DNA from: Methylorubrum rhodinum
GTDB taxonomy: Bacteria > Pseudomonadota > Alphaproteobacteria > Rhizobiales > Beijerinckiaceae
Assembly: GCF_014199935.1 (NCBI RefSeq)
Contig: NZ_JACHOP010000011.1
Coordinates: 1-64,000 of the forward strand
Length of the DNA stretch: 64,000 nucleotides
Direction: 5' to 3'
Shown: positions 27,395 to 35,394 of the stretch, in pieces
How the letters are laid out: each line of letters starts with the position of its first letter
Position numbering within the stretch: the first letter of the stretch is position 1
Notes under the pieces: model-generated
Told to the model about the DNA's origin: nothing
Database searches by the model: none
What the model saw: only the letters and a program-made list of their open reading frames with translations
Translations under genes and position numbers: made by a program

Positions 27395-28702
27395 ATGAGT
27401 GTCGTTCGCCGCTTTCTCGTGGCGCCCTCGCTGGTCCGCCTGCTGCGCAAGGAGCGCGGCGGGGCGCGCATCACCGAGGGCTATTTCGCGCCGCAGGCCG
27501 GCCGGACCTCGTTCGTCCGGCTGCAGGGCAACAACTGCTTCCTCGTGCTGGTGACCGGGGCCGAGGGCGCGGCCACCGAGGAGCGCACCGAGGTGCCCCG
27601 CGCCCACGGCGACGCCCTGCTCGACGTCTGCGCCGGCAAGGCGATCTACGAGCGCACCGCCGTGGCGCTTTCCGGCACCGAGGCGCTGATCGACCGCTAC
27701 GTCCGCCCGGCCGGTCTCGACCTCGTCAGCCTCGTCTTCGAGGAGGCCGAGGCCGCCAAGGCCTTCGCGCCGCCGGTCTGGTTCGGGGCCGAGGTGAGTG
27801 CGGACGCGGCCTATCACGGCCAGTCGATCGCCCTGACCGGCGTGCCGTCGGCGGGTGAGGTCCCGCTCTCCAACGCCGCCCTCGACGCGGTGCTCGATCT
27901 GATCGAGCCGCGCTTCGGCACGAGCCGCCCGGTCGTCCCCCCGCCGCCGCGGCCCGCCACCCCGCCCGCGCCGCCGCCCCCCGCGGCCAAGCCCGCCGAG
28001 CCGCCGAAGCCCGCGCCCGCCCCGGCCGCGATCGCTGCCGCCGCCGCGGCGCCCGCCGCAGCCAAGCCGGCGGAGCCCGCGAAACCCGCCCAGCCGGCCG
28101 CGGCGCCGAAGCCGGCCGAGGCCGCCAAGGAAGCTGCCGCTCCCGCGCAGCCCCCTGCCCCCAAGCCCGCCGAGCCTCCGAAGGCCGCCGCGCCCGCTCC
28201 CGCTCCCAAGCCGGCGGAACCGCCGAAGCCGGCCGAGCCCGCGAAAGCGGCCGAGCCGCCGAAGCCCGCGCCCGCTCCGGCCGAACCGCCCAAGGCCGCC
28301 GCGCCGGCGCCCGCCCCCAAGCCGGCGGAACCGCCCAAGGCTGCCGAGTCGGTCAAGCCCGCCGAGCCGCCGAAGCCCGCGCCGCAGCCGGCCGAACCGC
28401 CCAAGGCCGCCGAGGTCCCCAAGGCCGCCGAGCCAGCCAAGCCCGTGGAAGCTCCGAGGGCGCCCGAGCCCGCCCCGGCTGCCGCACCTGTTGCGGCCCC
28501 TGCCGCCGCAGCCGCCTCGGTGGCCGTCCCCGAGAGCGACGAGCGCCTGCCGCCGGATGCCCGGATCGACGACGTCATCGAGAGCCTGTCCAAGGCGCTC
28601 GGCGCGGCGATCCGCAATCCGCAAGAGCCGGGCCGCGACGAGGACGTGGCCGAGGCGTTCGAACGCTGGCAGGTCCGCCCCCGCCGCACCCAGCAGACCT
28701 GA
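27395..28702 (+). CDS. CYTH-like domain protein with long Ala/Pro/Lys repeat tail
   Basis: Protein of 435 aa in two parts. Residues about 1-150 resemble the CYTH/triphosphate-tunnel fold: MSVVRRFLVAPSLVRLLRKERGGARITEGYF, then TSFVRLQGNNCFLVL, and alternating charged strands; the normal ExExK motif is not visible, so catalysis is doubtful. Residues about 175-375 are built from PAEPPKAAEPAKP-type repeats, a disordered alanine-proline-lysine tail as in TonB or nucleoid-binding proteins. A short ordered end (DERLPPDARIDDVIESLSKALGAAI) closes it. The reverse strand also looks open here because of the repeats, but that Gly-rich reading is an artefact. Confidence 0.75.
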   Translation: MSVVRRFLVAPSLVRLLRKERGGARITEGYFAPQAGRTSFVRLQGNNCFLVLVTGAEGAATEERTEVPRAHGDALLDVCAGKAIYERTAVALSGTEALIDRYVRPAGLDLVSLVFEEAEAAKAFAPPVWFGAEVSADAAYHGQSIALTGVPSAGEVPLSNAALDAVLDLIEPRFGTSRPVVPPPPRPATPPAPPPPAAKPAEPPKPAPAPAAIAAAAAAPAAAKPAEPAKPAQPAAAPKPAEAAKEAAAPAQPPAPKPAEPPKAAAPAPAPKPAEPPKPAEPAKAAEPPKPAPAPAEPPKAAAPAPAPKPAEPPKAAESVKPAEPPKPAPQPAEPPKAAEVPKAAEPAKPVEAPRAPEPAPAAAPVAAPAAAAASVAVPESDERLPPDARIDDVIESLSKALGAAIRNPQEPGRDEDVAEAFERWQVRPRRTQQT

Positions 28703-28906
28703 GTTCGATCCGGCCGGACCCGATCGGCCGGATCGCTCATGGAACGGGCCGCGCCGGGAAATCCAGGATGGAAATCCGCGGCGATCGGCCGGCTACGCAT
28801 TCCACCGCGTGCCCGGCGCGGAACCGGAATGGTCAAGCTTCGTTGGCTTCCTGTCCGGGACCGCCCCATCGCGCGGCGGCCCGATCCGTCGAATCGAGGA
28901 GCCGCC

Positions 28907-29185
28907 ATGATCCGTCTCGCCGCCGCCGCCGCAGGGCTGATGCTCTGCCTCATGCCGCTCGTCGGCGAGGCCCAGGCCCAGGGCGTGCCGCGGGGCATGC
29001 AGCGCGGGGCGGCCGAGGGTGATCGCGTCGCCGGCCCGCTCGGGGCCGTGGTGGGCGGGGCGGTCGGTGGGGCCGTCGGCGGCGTCAACGGCGTGCTCGG
29101 GATCGATCCGGGCCGGCGCGCCTACCGCACCCGCATGCGCTCGCACCGCCAGCATCACCACCGCCGTCACCGCCACGATCGCTGA
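28907..29185 (+). CDS. Small secreted glycine-zipper protein
   Basis: Protein of 92 aa with a signal peptide (LAAAAAGLMLCLMPLVGEAQA), a Gly/Ala/Val zipper helix (LGAVVGGAVGGAVGGVNGVLG) and a His/Arg-rich end (RSHRQHHHRRHRHDR) that could bind metal or anionic surfaces. Glycine-zipper segments insert in or associate with membranes. ATG 28907 is preceded by GGAG. No homologue function is known to me. Confidence 0.7.
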   Translation: MIRLAAAAAGLMLCLMPLVGEAQAQGVPRGMQRGAAEGDRVAGPLGAVVGGAVGGAVGGVNGVLGIDPGRRAYRTRMRSHRQHHHRRHRHDR

Positions 29186-29257
29186 GCGTCGACGGGCGGC
29201 GGCTTCCTGGCAGGGAACGCCGCCGCGCTGTCGCGCGGGCGGACAGCCTCGCGTGCC

Positions 29258-30262
29258 TCATGGCTGCTCGGACGATCCCGCTTTCCCGTCCTCCCGGCGC
29301 GCCGTCCTGCGGCGCGCCACGGCGTCCTCGGCGATGAGGACGAGGCCGGAGGCCACGATGACGAGGGCGCCCACGAGCGTCCAGGCCCCCGGCACGTCGC
29401 CGAACAGGCCGTAGCCGAACAGCACCGACCATAGGATCTGCGTGTAGATCAGCGGCGCGAGCAGGCTCGCGGGCGCCTGCGCATGGGCGAGCACGAGGAG
29501 CCAGTGCCCCGCCGTCCCGAACAGCCCCACCGCGACCAGCATCCCCCAGACCTGCCAGGAATCCGGCGCCGACCAGATCCAGGGCAGGAGCGGCGCCATC
29601 AGCGCGAGGCCGGCGAGCCCGGTATAGAAGATCGTCGTCGCGCTCGAATCGTGGGCCGCGAGCTTGCGCGTCACGATCACGTAGAGCGCGTAGCAGAGCA
29701 TGTTGCCGAGGCTGAACAGCATCGCGGGCTGGGCGGCCAGCGTGTCGGGCCGCACGATCACCAGCACGCCGACGAAGCCCGCCGCCACCGCCGCAAGCCG
29801 CAGGCGCGAGGACCATTCGCCGAGCAGCGGGCCCGCGAGCAGGGCCACGGCGAGCGGGGCGGCGAACTGGATCGAGACCGTCTCGGCCAGTTGCAGCGAG
29901 CGCAGCGCCAGGAAGTTGCAGGCGGTCGAGCCGAACAGCAGCAGCGAGCGCACGACCTGCAGCGACAGCCGCCGCGAACGCGCCACGCCCGGCCGCGTCA
30001 CCGGATTGAGGAAGGCGGTGACCAGCGCGACGTTGACGGCGTAGCGCATGAAGGTGGTGAGCAGCGGATCGACGCCCTCCGCGGCGAGCCGCTTGCCGGT
30101 GGCGTCGAGGCTCGCGAACAGGATCGGCGCCACGCACATCAGGGCGATGCCGACCAGCCGGCGCGGATCGCGCGACACGGCCCGCTCCGCCCGCGAGTCC
30201 TCTTCAGCGCGCACGATGTCGATGCCTCCCCGTGGCTCGGCCGGATCGTCCCCGACCCTCAT
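29258..30262 (-). CDS. EamA/DMT-family transporter
   Basis: Inner-membrane transporter of up to 334 aa with about ten hydrophobic segments in two EamA repeats. Repeat one holds LMCVAPILFASLDATGKRLA and LRSLQLAETVSIQFAAPLAVALLAGPLLGE; repeat two holds LGNMLCYALYVIVTRKLA and QAPASLLAPLIYTQILWSVLFGYGLFGDVPG. Substrate unknown; members export amino acids or other metabolites. Start uncertain between ATG 30262 and GTG 30214, the latter just before the first conserved part. Confidence 0.88.
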   Translation of the reverse strand: MRVGDDPAEPRGGIDIVRAEEDSRAERAVSRDPRRLVGIALMCVAPILFASLDATGKRLAAEGVDPLLTTFMRYAVNVALVTAFLNPVTRPGVARSRRLSLQVVRSLLLFGSTACNFLALRSLQLAETVSIQFAAPLAVALLAGPLLGEWSSRLRLAAVAAGFVGVLVIVRPDTLAAQPAMLFSLGNMLCYALYVIVTRKLAAHDSSATTIFYTGLAGLALMAPLLPWIWSAPDSWQVWGMLVAVGLFGTAGHWLLVLAHAQAPASLLAPLIYTQILWSVLFGYGLFGDVPGAWTLVGALVIVASGLVLIAEDAVARRRTARREDGKAGSSEQP

Positions 30263-30439
30263 CCCGAAGGCCGGCCAGCGCCCGGACGACGATGATGCGG
30301 AGGCGCCGCTCTAGAACCGTTTCCGGCCGCGAGGCAATTTCGATGGCTGCATCCCGGCCACGCCTGATCCGAGCACGGCGGGAACGGTTTCGGGGCAAAG
30401 GCCGTTGTCCGCCCCGTCGAAGCTGAGGAGACGAAGCTT

Positions 30440-30688
30440 ATGAGCAAACTTGCCGTGATCCTGGCCGGCGCCAGCGCCGCCGCCCTGCTGGCCGGACCTG
30501 CCCAGGCCTACGACTGGGGCGGGGGCACCTGCGTCGGCTACGGCTGCGCCCGCGTCCTCGACGACGGCTACCGCCCGGTGCGGCAGTACCGTCGCGTCGA
30601 GGAGATCGAGGAGCGCCCGGTGCGGGTGATCGAGCGCCGCTCGGTCCGCCGGGTCTACGAGATCGACGAGGACGACGACGAGGACTGA
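30440..30688 (+). CDS. Small secreted acidic/Arg-rich protein
   Basis: Protein of 82 aa with a signal peptide (SKLAVILAGASAAALLAGPAQA) and a short mature part with two cysteines (GGTCVGYGCARV), a stretch of alternating Arg/Glu (YRRVEEIEERPVRVIERR) and an acidic tail (EIDEDDDED). Likely periplasmic. I do not know a function; short proteins of this layout are frequent in Methylobacteriaceae. ATG 30440 follows GAGGAGA. Confidence 0.65.
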   Translation: MSKLAVILAGASAAALLAGPAQAYDWGGGTCVGYGCARVLDDGYRPVRQYRRVEEIEERPVRVIERRSVRRVYEIDEDDDED

Positions 30689-30694
30689 TCCGGG

Positions 30695-31372
30695 TCAGGG
30701 CGCCGTCGCCACGCCGTCGGCGGCCGTCGGACCGAGCAGGGCGTCGGCCTCCTCGTCGTCCGGCTCGCCGTCCGCGTCCATCTCGTGATCGGCCTCGTGC
30801 CCGGTCACGCCCGCGGCCTCGGCGAGGCCGCGGGCGGCGCGGCGCAGGAGCTTGCGCAGGCGCCGCCGCTCCTTGTTGTCGAAGCCTTCCAGCAGTTCGG
30901 CCTCGACTTCGTCCCAGATCCGCTCGATCGCGGCGGCCTTGGCGAGGCCGGCTTCGGTCAGCCGCACCCGTACGATGCGCCCGTCGCCGGCTTCCGCCCG
31001 CCGCTCGACGAAGCCGAGCGCCGCAAGCCGCGAGATCGTCTTGGAGGCGGTCGGCGGACGCACCCTCAAGGTGGCGGCGAGGTCGCCCATGGTCATGCTG
31101 CCGGCGGCGGCGAGCGCCTGCACCACCTGCTCCTGGCCGGCGAACAGATCGAGGGCGGCCAGCCGGTCGCCGACGCGGGCGCGGTGGAGGCGGGCCGCCT
31201 GGACCAGCGCCCAGCCCACGCTCTTGGCCGCGGGCGGGCGCAGCCGCTTCACGGTCTTCTGATCGGATTTCGACGTCTTCTCGGAAGCCTTGCCCGACGC
31301 GCCTTTCCCGGAGGCGCCGTGATCCGCGCCCGACTCGGCCGCGGCGAAAGCTTGGTTTGCCGTCGCCGACAT
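30695..31372 (-). CDS. MarR-family transcriptional regulator with charged tails
   Basis: Winged-helix regulator of 225 aa. The MarR core sits at about residues 55-180: LFAGQEQVVQALAAAGSMTMGDLAATLRVRPPTASKTISRLAALGFVERRAEAGDGRIVRVRLTEAG. The first 45 residues are Lys/Ser/Gly-rich and the last 40 strongly acidic (EADHEMDADGEPDDEEADALL), both unusual for MarR proteins and probably disordered. ATG 31372 is chosen since the longer frame to 31444 lacks conserved sequence. It is convergent with the small secreted gene and divergent from the CDP-sugar operon. Confidence 0.85.
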   Translation of the reverse strand: MSATANQAFAAAESGADHGASGKGASGKASEKTSKSDQKTVKRLRPPAAKSVGWALVQAARLHRARVGDRLAALDLFAGQEQVVQALAAAGSMTMGDLAATLRVRPPTASKTISRLAALGFVERRAEAGDGRIVRVRLTEAGLAKAAAIERIWDEVEAELLEGFDNKERRRLRKLLRRAARGLAEAAGVTGHEADHEMDADGEPDDEEADALLGPTAADGVATAP

Positions 31373-31685
31373 GATCTGGATTCCTTCAAGGACGCGCGGG
31401 CGAGCCGGGAGACGGCATCGTCGCCGCAGCTTACGCGGCAGCATCTGAAGCCTTGCGATGAAGCTTGGATGACAAAGACCCGATCGGACGACCTCGCCTC
31501 ACAGCTTTCGACGGAGGATGCGCACCTCTGCGCCCGGCTCGGCGCCGGTCATCGGTCGAGGATGTCGACGAGTCTCGGCGGAAAGTTGCGATGCGGCGTC
31601 GCGAGGCGCTCGGCCGCCCCCTGCGCGACCTGCGCGACGCATGATAGAGGCGTGGCGATGATGCGGACGACGTCACTGAAAAGAC

Positions 31686-31735
31686 CCCTCTCCCCGACCG
31701 ATCTCGGGCAAGCCCGAAATCGGTCGGGGAGAGGG
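31686..31735. repeat. 50-bp near-perfect hairpin ahead of the CDP-sugar operon
   Basis: CCCTCTCCCCGACCGATC... pairs with its complement ending CGGTCGGGGAGAGGG: 24-bp arms with a single mismatch and a two-base loop. The outer CCCTCTCCCC/GGGGAGAGGG resembles the ends of the elements at 9576 and 35771. It ends 26 bp before the rfbF ATG, so it would fold in the leader RNA of the operon (unless transcription starts within it). The rest of 31373-31761 shows no gene. Confidence 0.8.
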
Positions 31736-31761
31736 TTTCTCGGCCGCGGCGGAGGCCGCCG

Positions 31762-32529
31762 ATGAAGGCCGTCATCCTCGCGGGCGGGCTCGGCTCGCGG
31801 CTCTCGGAGGAGACCGTGGTGCGCCCCAAGCCGATGCTGGAAATCGGCGGGCGGCCGATCCTCTGGCACATCATGCAGATCTTCGCGGCCCACGGCGTGA
31901 GCGAGTTCGTGATCTGCCTCGGCTACAAGGGCTACGTCATCAAGGAGTTCTTCCTCAATTACCGCCTGCACCTGAGCGACGTGACGCTCGATCTCGGGCG
32001 GGGCGACGTGCAGTTCCACCGCTCCGCCGCGGAAGACTGGAAAGTCTCGCTGATCGAGACCGGCGACGCCACCATGACCGGCGGGCGCCTCAAGCGGGTG
32101 CGCGACTATCTCGGCGACGAGGATTTCTTCATGACCTACGGCGACGGCGTCGCCGATATCGACCTCACCGCGCTCCGGGCGTTCCACCGGGCGCATGGCC
32201 GGCTCGCGACGCTCACTGCGGTGGTGCCGCCGGGCCGCTTCGGCGCGCTCGACCTCGACGGCGACGCGGTGCGGGCCTTCCGCGAAAAACCCGCGGGCGA
32301 CGGGGCGACCATCAACGGCGGCTTCTTCGTGCTCTCGCCGAACGTCCTCGACCTAATCGAGGGGGACGCCACCGTATGGGAGAACGAGCCGCTGGAGCGC
32401 CTCGCCCGCGAGGGGAACCTGCGCGCCTACCACCATGCCGGCTTCTGGCAGGCGATGGACACGCTGCGCGACAAGAAGCATCTCGAGGCGCTGTGGGCGC
32501 GGGGCGACGCGCCGTGGAAGGTGTGGTGA
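31762..32529 (+). CDS. rfbF: Glucose-1-phosphate cytidylyltransferase
   Basis: Makes CDP-glucose from CTP and glucose-1-phosphate (255 aa). N-terminal nucleotidyltransferase signature MKAVILAGGLGSRLSEETVVRPKPMLEIGGRPILWHIM, then ICLGYKGYVIKEFFLNY, FMTYGDGVAD and MDTLRDKKHLEALW, all typical of RfbF/DdhA. First gene of a five-gene operon; its stop overlaps the next start as TGATG. Confidence 0.95.
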   Translation: MKAVILAGGLGSRLSEETVVRPKPMLEIGGRPILWHIMQIFAAHGVSEFVICLGYKGYVIKEFFLNYRLHLSDVTLDLGRGDVQFHRSAAEDWKVSLIETGDATMTGGRLKRVRDYLGDEDFFMTYGDGVADIDLTALRAFHRAHGRLATLTAVVPPGRFGALDLDGDAVRAFREKPAGDGATINGGFFVLSPNVLDLIEGDATVWENEPLERLAREGNLRAYHHAGFWQAMDTLRDKKHLEALWARGDAPWKVW

Positions 32530-33623
32530 TGGGGGCGCTCAACCCCGATCCCGCCTTCTGGGCCGGCAAGAGCGTGCTGCTCACGGGCCATACCGGCTTC
32601 AAGGGCGCGTGGCTCTCCCTCTGGCTCGAACGCCTCGGCGCCCGCGTCACCGGCTTCGGCCTGCCGCCCCTGACCCGGCCCAACCTGTTCGACCGCATTG
32701 GCTTCCCGCCGGAGAATTCACGCATCGGCGACATCCGCGATCCCCAGGCGCTCGCCGACGCCTTCGCGGTGGGGCAGCCCGACATCGTGATCCACATGGC
32801 GGCGCGCGCCCTGGTGCGGCCGTCCTATCTCGATCCGGTCGGGACGTTTGCGGTCAACATCATGGGCACGGCCCACGTGCTGGAGGCGGCGCGTGCCGCC
32901 CGCAACCTGCGCGCCGTCGTGGTGGTGACGAGCGACAAGGCCTACGAGAACCGCGAATGGCCCTACGCCTACCGCGAGACCGAGGCCATGGGCGGGCACG
33001 ATCCCTACAGCGCCTCCAAGGGCTGCGCCGAACTCGTCACGAGCGCCTACCGCGCCTCGTTCTTCGGCGAGGGGCGCCATCCGGCCCGCATCGCCAGCGC
33101 GCGGGCCGGCAACGTCGTCGGCGGGGGCGACTGGTCGCAGGACCGTCTCGTGCCCGACATCGTCCGCGCGTTCGAAACGGCCGAGTCGGTCGAGATCCGC
33201 GCGCCCCACGCGATCCGCCCCTGGCAGCACGTGCTGGAGCCGCTGGCCGGCTATCTGCGGCTGGCCGAATGCCTGTGCGGCGCCGACGGCGACGCCTTCG
33301 CGGAGGCCTGGAATTTCGGGCCGGCCGACGAGGATTGCCGGCCGGTCTCGTATCTGGTCGAGCGGCTGAGCCGAGGCTGGGGCGGCAACGCCGGCTGGCA
33401 CTTGTCGCAAAAAACCCATCCGCACGAGGCGACCTATCTCAAGGTCGACGCCTCGAAGGCCCGCGCCCGCCTCGGCTGGGACCGCCGCCTGCCCCTCGAC
33501 GCCGCCCTCGACTGGACCGCCGCGTGGTACCGCGACGCCGCCGCCGGCGCGGACCCGCGGGCCCTCACCGAGGCGCAGATCGCCCGCTACGAGGCGCTTC
33601 TCCAGCCCGGAGGGACGCCGTGA
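32529..33623 (+). CDS. rfbG: CDP-glucose 4,6-dehydratase
   Basis: Converts CDP-glucose to CDP-4-keto-6-deoxyglucose (364 aa, extended SDR fold). The NAD site is LLTGHTGFKGAWLSLWL, substrate-region HMAARALVRPSYLDPVGTFAVNIMGT, and the catalytic YxxxK lies in DPYSASKGCAELV. WQHVLEPLAGYL and QKTHPHEATYLKVDASKAR are family-specific. ATG 32529 overlaps the rfbF stop by 1 bp; its own stop overlaps the next GTG. Confidence 0.95.
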   Translation: MGALNPDPAFWAGKSVLLTGHTGFKGAWLSLWLERLGARVTGFGLPPLTRPNLFDRIGFPPENSRIGDIRDPQALADAFAVGQPDIVIHMAARALVRPSYLDPVGTFAVNIMGTAHVLEAARAARNLRAVVVVTSDKAYENREWPYAYRETEAMGGHDPYSASKGCAELVTSAYRASFFGEGRHPARIASARAGNVVGGGDWSQDRLVPDIVRAFETAESVEIRAPHAIRPWQHVLEPLAGYLRLAECLCGADGDAFAEAWNFGPADEDCRPVSYLVERLSRGWGGNAGWHLSQKTHPHEATYLKVDASKARARLGWDRRLPLDAALDWTAAWYRDAAAGADPRALTEAQIARYEALLQPGGTP

Positions 33624-34849
33624 TCCGCCCGACCTGCCGCGCCTGCGGTGCCGCCCTGACCCGCACGGTCTGCGATCTCGGCCTGTCGCCGCTCGCCAAT
33701 GCCTACGTCGGCGCGGCGCACCGGCACCGGGGCGAGACCTTCCACCCGCTCCACGCCTATGTCTGCGACGCCTGCTGGCTGGTGCAGTTGGAGGCCTTCG
33801 AGAGCCCCGAGGCGATCTTTTCCGATTATGCCTACTTCTCCGGCTTCTCCGCCGGCTGGCTGCGCCACGCGGAAGACTACGTCGCGGCGATGGTCGCGCG
33901 ATTCGGCCTCGGGCCCGACAGCCACGTCGTCGAGGTCGCCAGCAACGACGGCACCCTCCTGCAATACGTCGTCGCCCGCGGCATCCCCGTGCTCGGCGTC
34001 GAGCCCGCCGCCAACGTTGCCCGCGCCGCGGTGGCGCGCGGCGTGCCGACCGAGGTGGCGTTCTTCGGACGCGACACCGGCCGCCGCCTCGCGCAGGCCG
34101 GCCACCGGGCGGATCTGACCGCGGCCAACAACGTTCTCGCCCACGTGCCCGACATCCACGACTTCGTGGCGGGTTTTTCCGAGATCCTGAAGCCCGAGGG
34201 TGTGGCGACCTTCGAGTTCCCGCACCTCCTGCGGATGATCGAGAGCCGGCAATTCGACACGATCTACCACGAGCATTTTTCCTATCTCTCGCTCGGCGTG
34301 GTGATCGGCCTCCTGCGCCAGCACGGCCTGCGGGTGTTCGACGTCGAGGAATGGCCGACCCATGGCGGCTCGCTGCGCGTCTTCGCCTGTCGCGAGGCCG
34401 CCGCCCACGAACCGACCCCGGCGCTGGAGCGGGTGGTGCTCTCGGAATGGGCCGCGAACCTGTTCGATCCGTCGGGCTACGAAGGTTTCGGCCGCGCGGT
34501 GGCCGACATCAAATGCGCGGCGCTCCGCTTCCTGATCGAGGAGCGGGCGGCCGGCCGCACGGTCTGCGCCTACGGCGCGGCGGCCAAGGGCAATACCTTC
34601 CTGAACTATTGCGGCATCGGCCCCGAACTCGTGCAGGCGGTGGCCGACCGCTCGCCGCACAAGCAGGGCACGTGGCTCCCCGGCAGCCGCATCCCGGTGG
34701 TCGCGCCGGACGCGCTTCTGGCGCTACGCCCCGACACGGTGCTGATCCTGCCCTGGAACCTCAAGGACGAGATCGCGAGCGAGATGGCGGCGATCCGCGC
34801 CTGGAGTGGGCGGTTCGCGGTGGCGATTCCGGAACTGACGGTGTTCTGA
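33620..34849 (+). CDS. Sugar C-methyltransferase (TylC3/methyltransf_13-14 type)
   Basis: SAM-dependent C-methyltransferase (409 aa) of nucleotide-deoxysugars. N-terminal zinc-type cysteine cluster (CRACG, CDLG, YVCDACWLVQLE), Rossmann SAM motif VVEVASNDGTLLQYVVARG around residue 100, then YHEHFSYLSLGVVIGLLRQHGLRVFDVEEWPTHGGSLRVF and the C-terminal domain AYGAAAKGNTFLNYCGI and ILPWNLKDEI. Family members methylate a ring carbon (C3 for TylC3-like enzymes) of 4-keto-6-deoxysugars. GTG 33620 overlaps the rfbG stop as GTGA. Confidence 0.93.
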   Translation: MIRPTCRACGAALTRTVCDLGLSPLANAYVGAAHRHRGETFHPLHAYVCDACWLVQLEAFESPEAIFSDYAYFSGFSAGWLRHAEDYVAAMVARFGLGPDSHVVEVASNDGTLLQYVVARGIPVLGVEPAANVARAAVARGVPTEVAFFGRDTGRRLAQAGHRADLTAANNVLAHVPDIHDFVAGFSEILKPEGVATFEFPHLLRMIESRQFDTIYHEHFSYLSLGVVIGLLRQHGLRVFDVEEWPTHGGSLRVFACREAAAHEPTPALERVVLSEWAANLFDPSGYEGFGRAVADIKCAALRFLIEERAAGRTVCAYGAAAKGNTFLNYCGIGPELVQAVADRSPHKQGTWLPGSRIPVVAPDALLALRPDTVLILPWNLKDEIASEMAAIRAWSGRFAVAIPELTVF

Positions 34850-34860
34850 GGACACCCCGC

Positions 34861-35394
34861 ATGATCTTCGAGGAACTCGCCCTCTCCGGCCTCTACCGCG
34901 TGGCGCCCGAGCCGCACGCGGACGCCCGCGGCCTGTTCGCCCGCACCTTCTGCGAGGACGAGTTCGCCCGGCACGGCCTGACCGCCCGGTTCGCCCAGTC
35001 GAGCGTGTCGTTCAACGCGCGGCGCGGCACCGTGCGCGGCCTGCATTTCGCGAAAAACCCCCATGCGGAGACCAAGCTCGTGCGCTGCACGAGCGGCGCG
35101 ATCCACGACGTCGTGGTCGATCTGCGGCCCGGTTCGCCGACCTATCTGCGCTCGGTCTCGGTGAGGCTCTCGGCTGAGAACCGCCACGCGCTCTACATCC
35201 CGGCGGGTTTCGCCCACGGCTTCCAGGCGCTGAGCGACGGAGCGGAAGTCCTCTACATGATCGACCGCCCCTTCGTCGCCGCCGCCGCCGACGGCCTGCG
35301 CTGGGACGATCCCGCCCTGGACGTGACGTGGCCCGAGCCGGTGACGGTGATCGCCGAGCGCGACCGCACCTATCCCGACTGGACCGGCCGGTGA
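34861..35394 (+). CDS. dTDP-4-dehydrorhamnose 3,5-epimerase-like (RmlC-type) protein
   Basis: Cupin-type epimerase (177 aa). The pattern DARGLFARTFCEDEF, SVSFNARRGTVRGLHF with catalytic His in RGLHF, HDVVVDLRPGSPTY and YIPAGFAHGFQALSDGAEVLYM is that of RmlC family members. In this operon it should act on a CDP-4-keto-6-deoxysugar, perhaps at C3 or C5. The stop overlaps the next gene start as GTGA. Confidence 0.9.
   Translation: MIFEELALSGLYRVAPEPHADARGLFARTFCEDEFARHGLTARFAQSSVSFNARRGTVRGLHFAKNPHAETKLVRCTSGAIHDVVVDLRPGSPTYLRSVSVRLSAENRHALYIPAGFAHGFQALSDGAEVLYMIDRPFVAAAADGLRWDDPALDVTWPEPVTVIAERDRTYPDWTGR

Noticed and set aside
27242..28624. A minus-strand Gly/Arg/Leu-rich reading (GLGRFRRLGG-like repeats) opposite the CYTH-like gene
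   Set aside because: The repeats are the reverse complement of Pro/Ala/Lys codons of the plus-strand tail. The plus reading has a conserved folded N-terminus, normal start and stop, and the minus reading has none.
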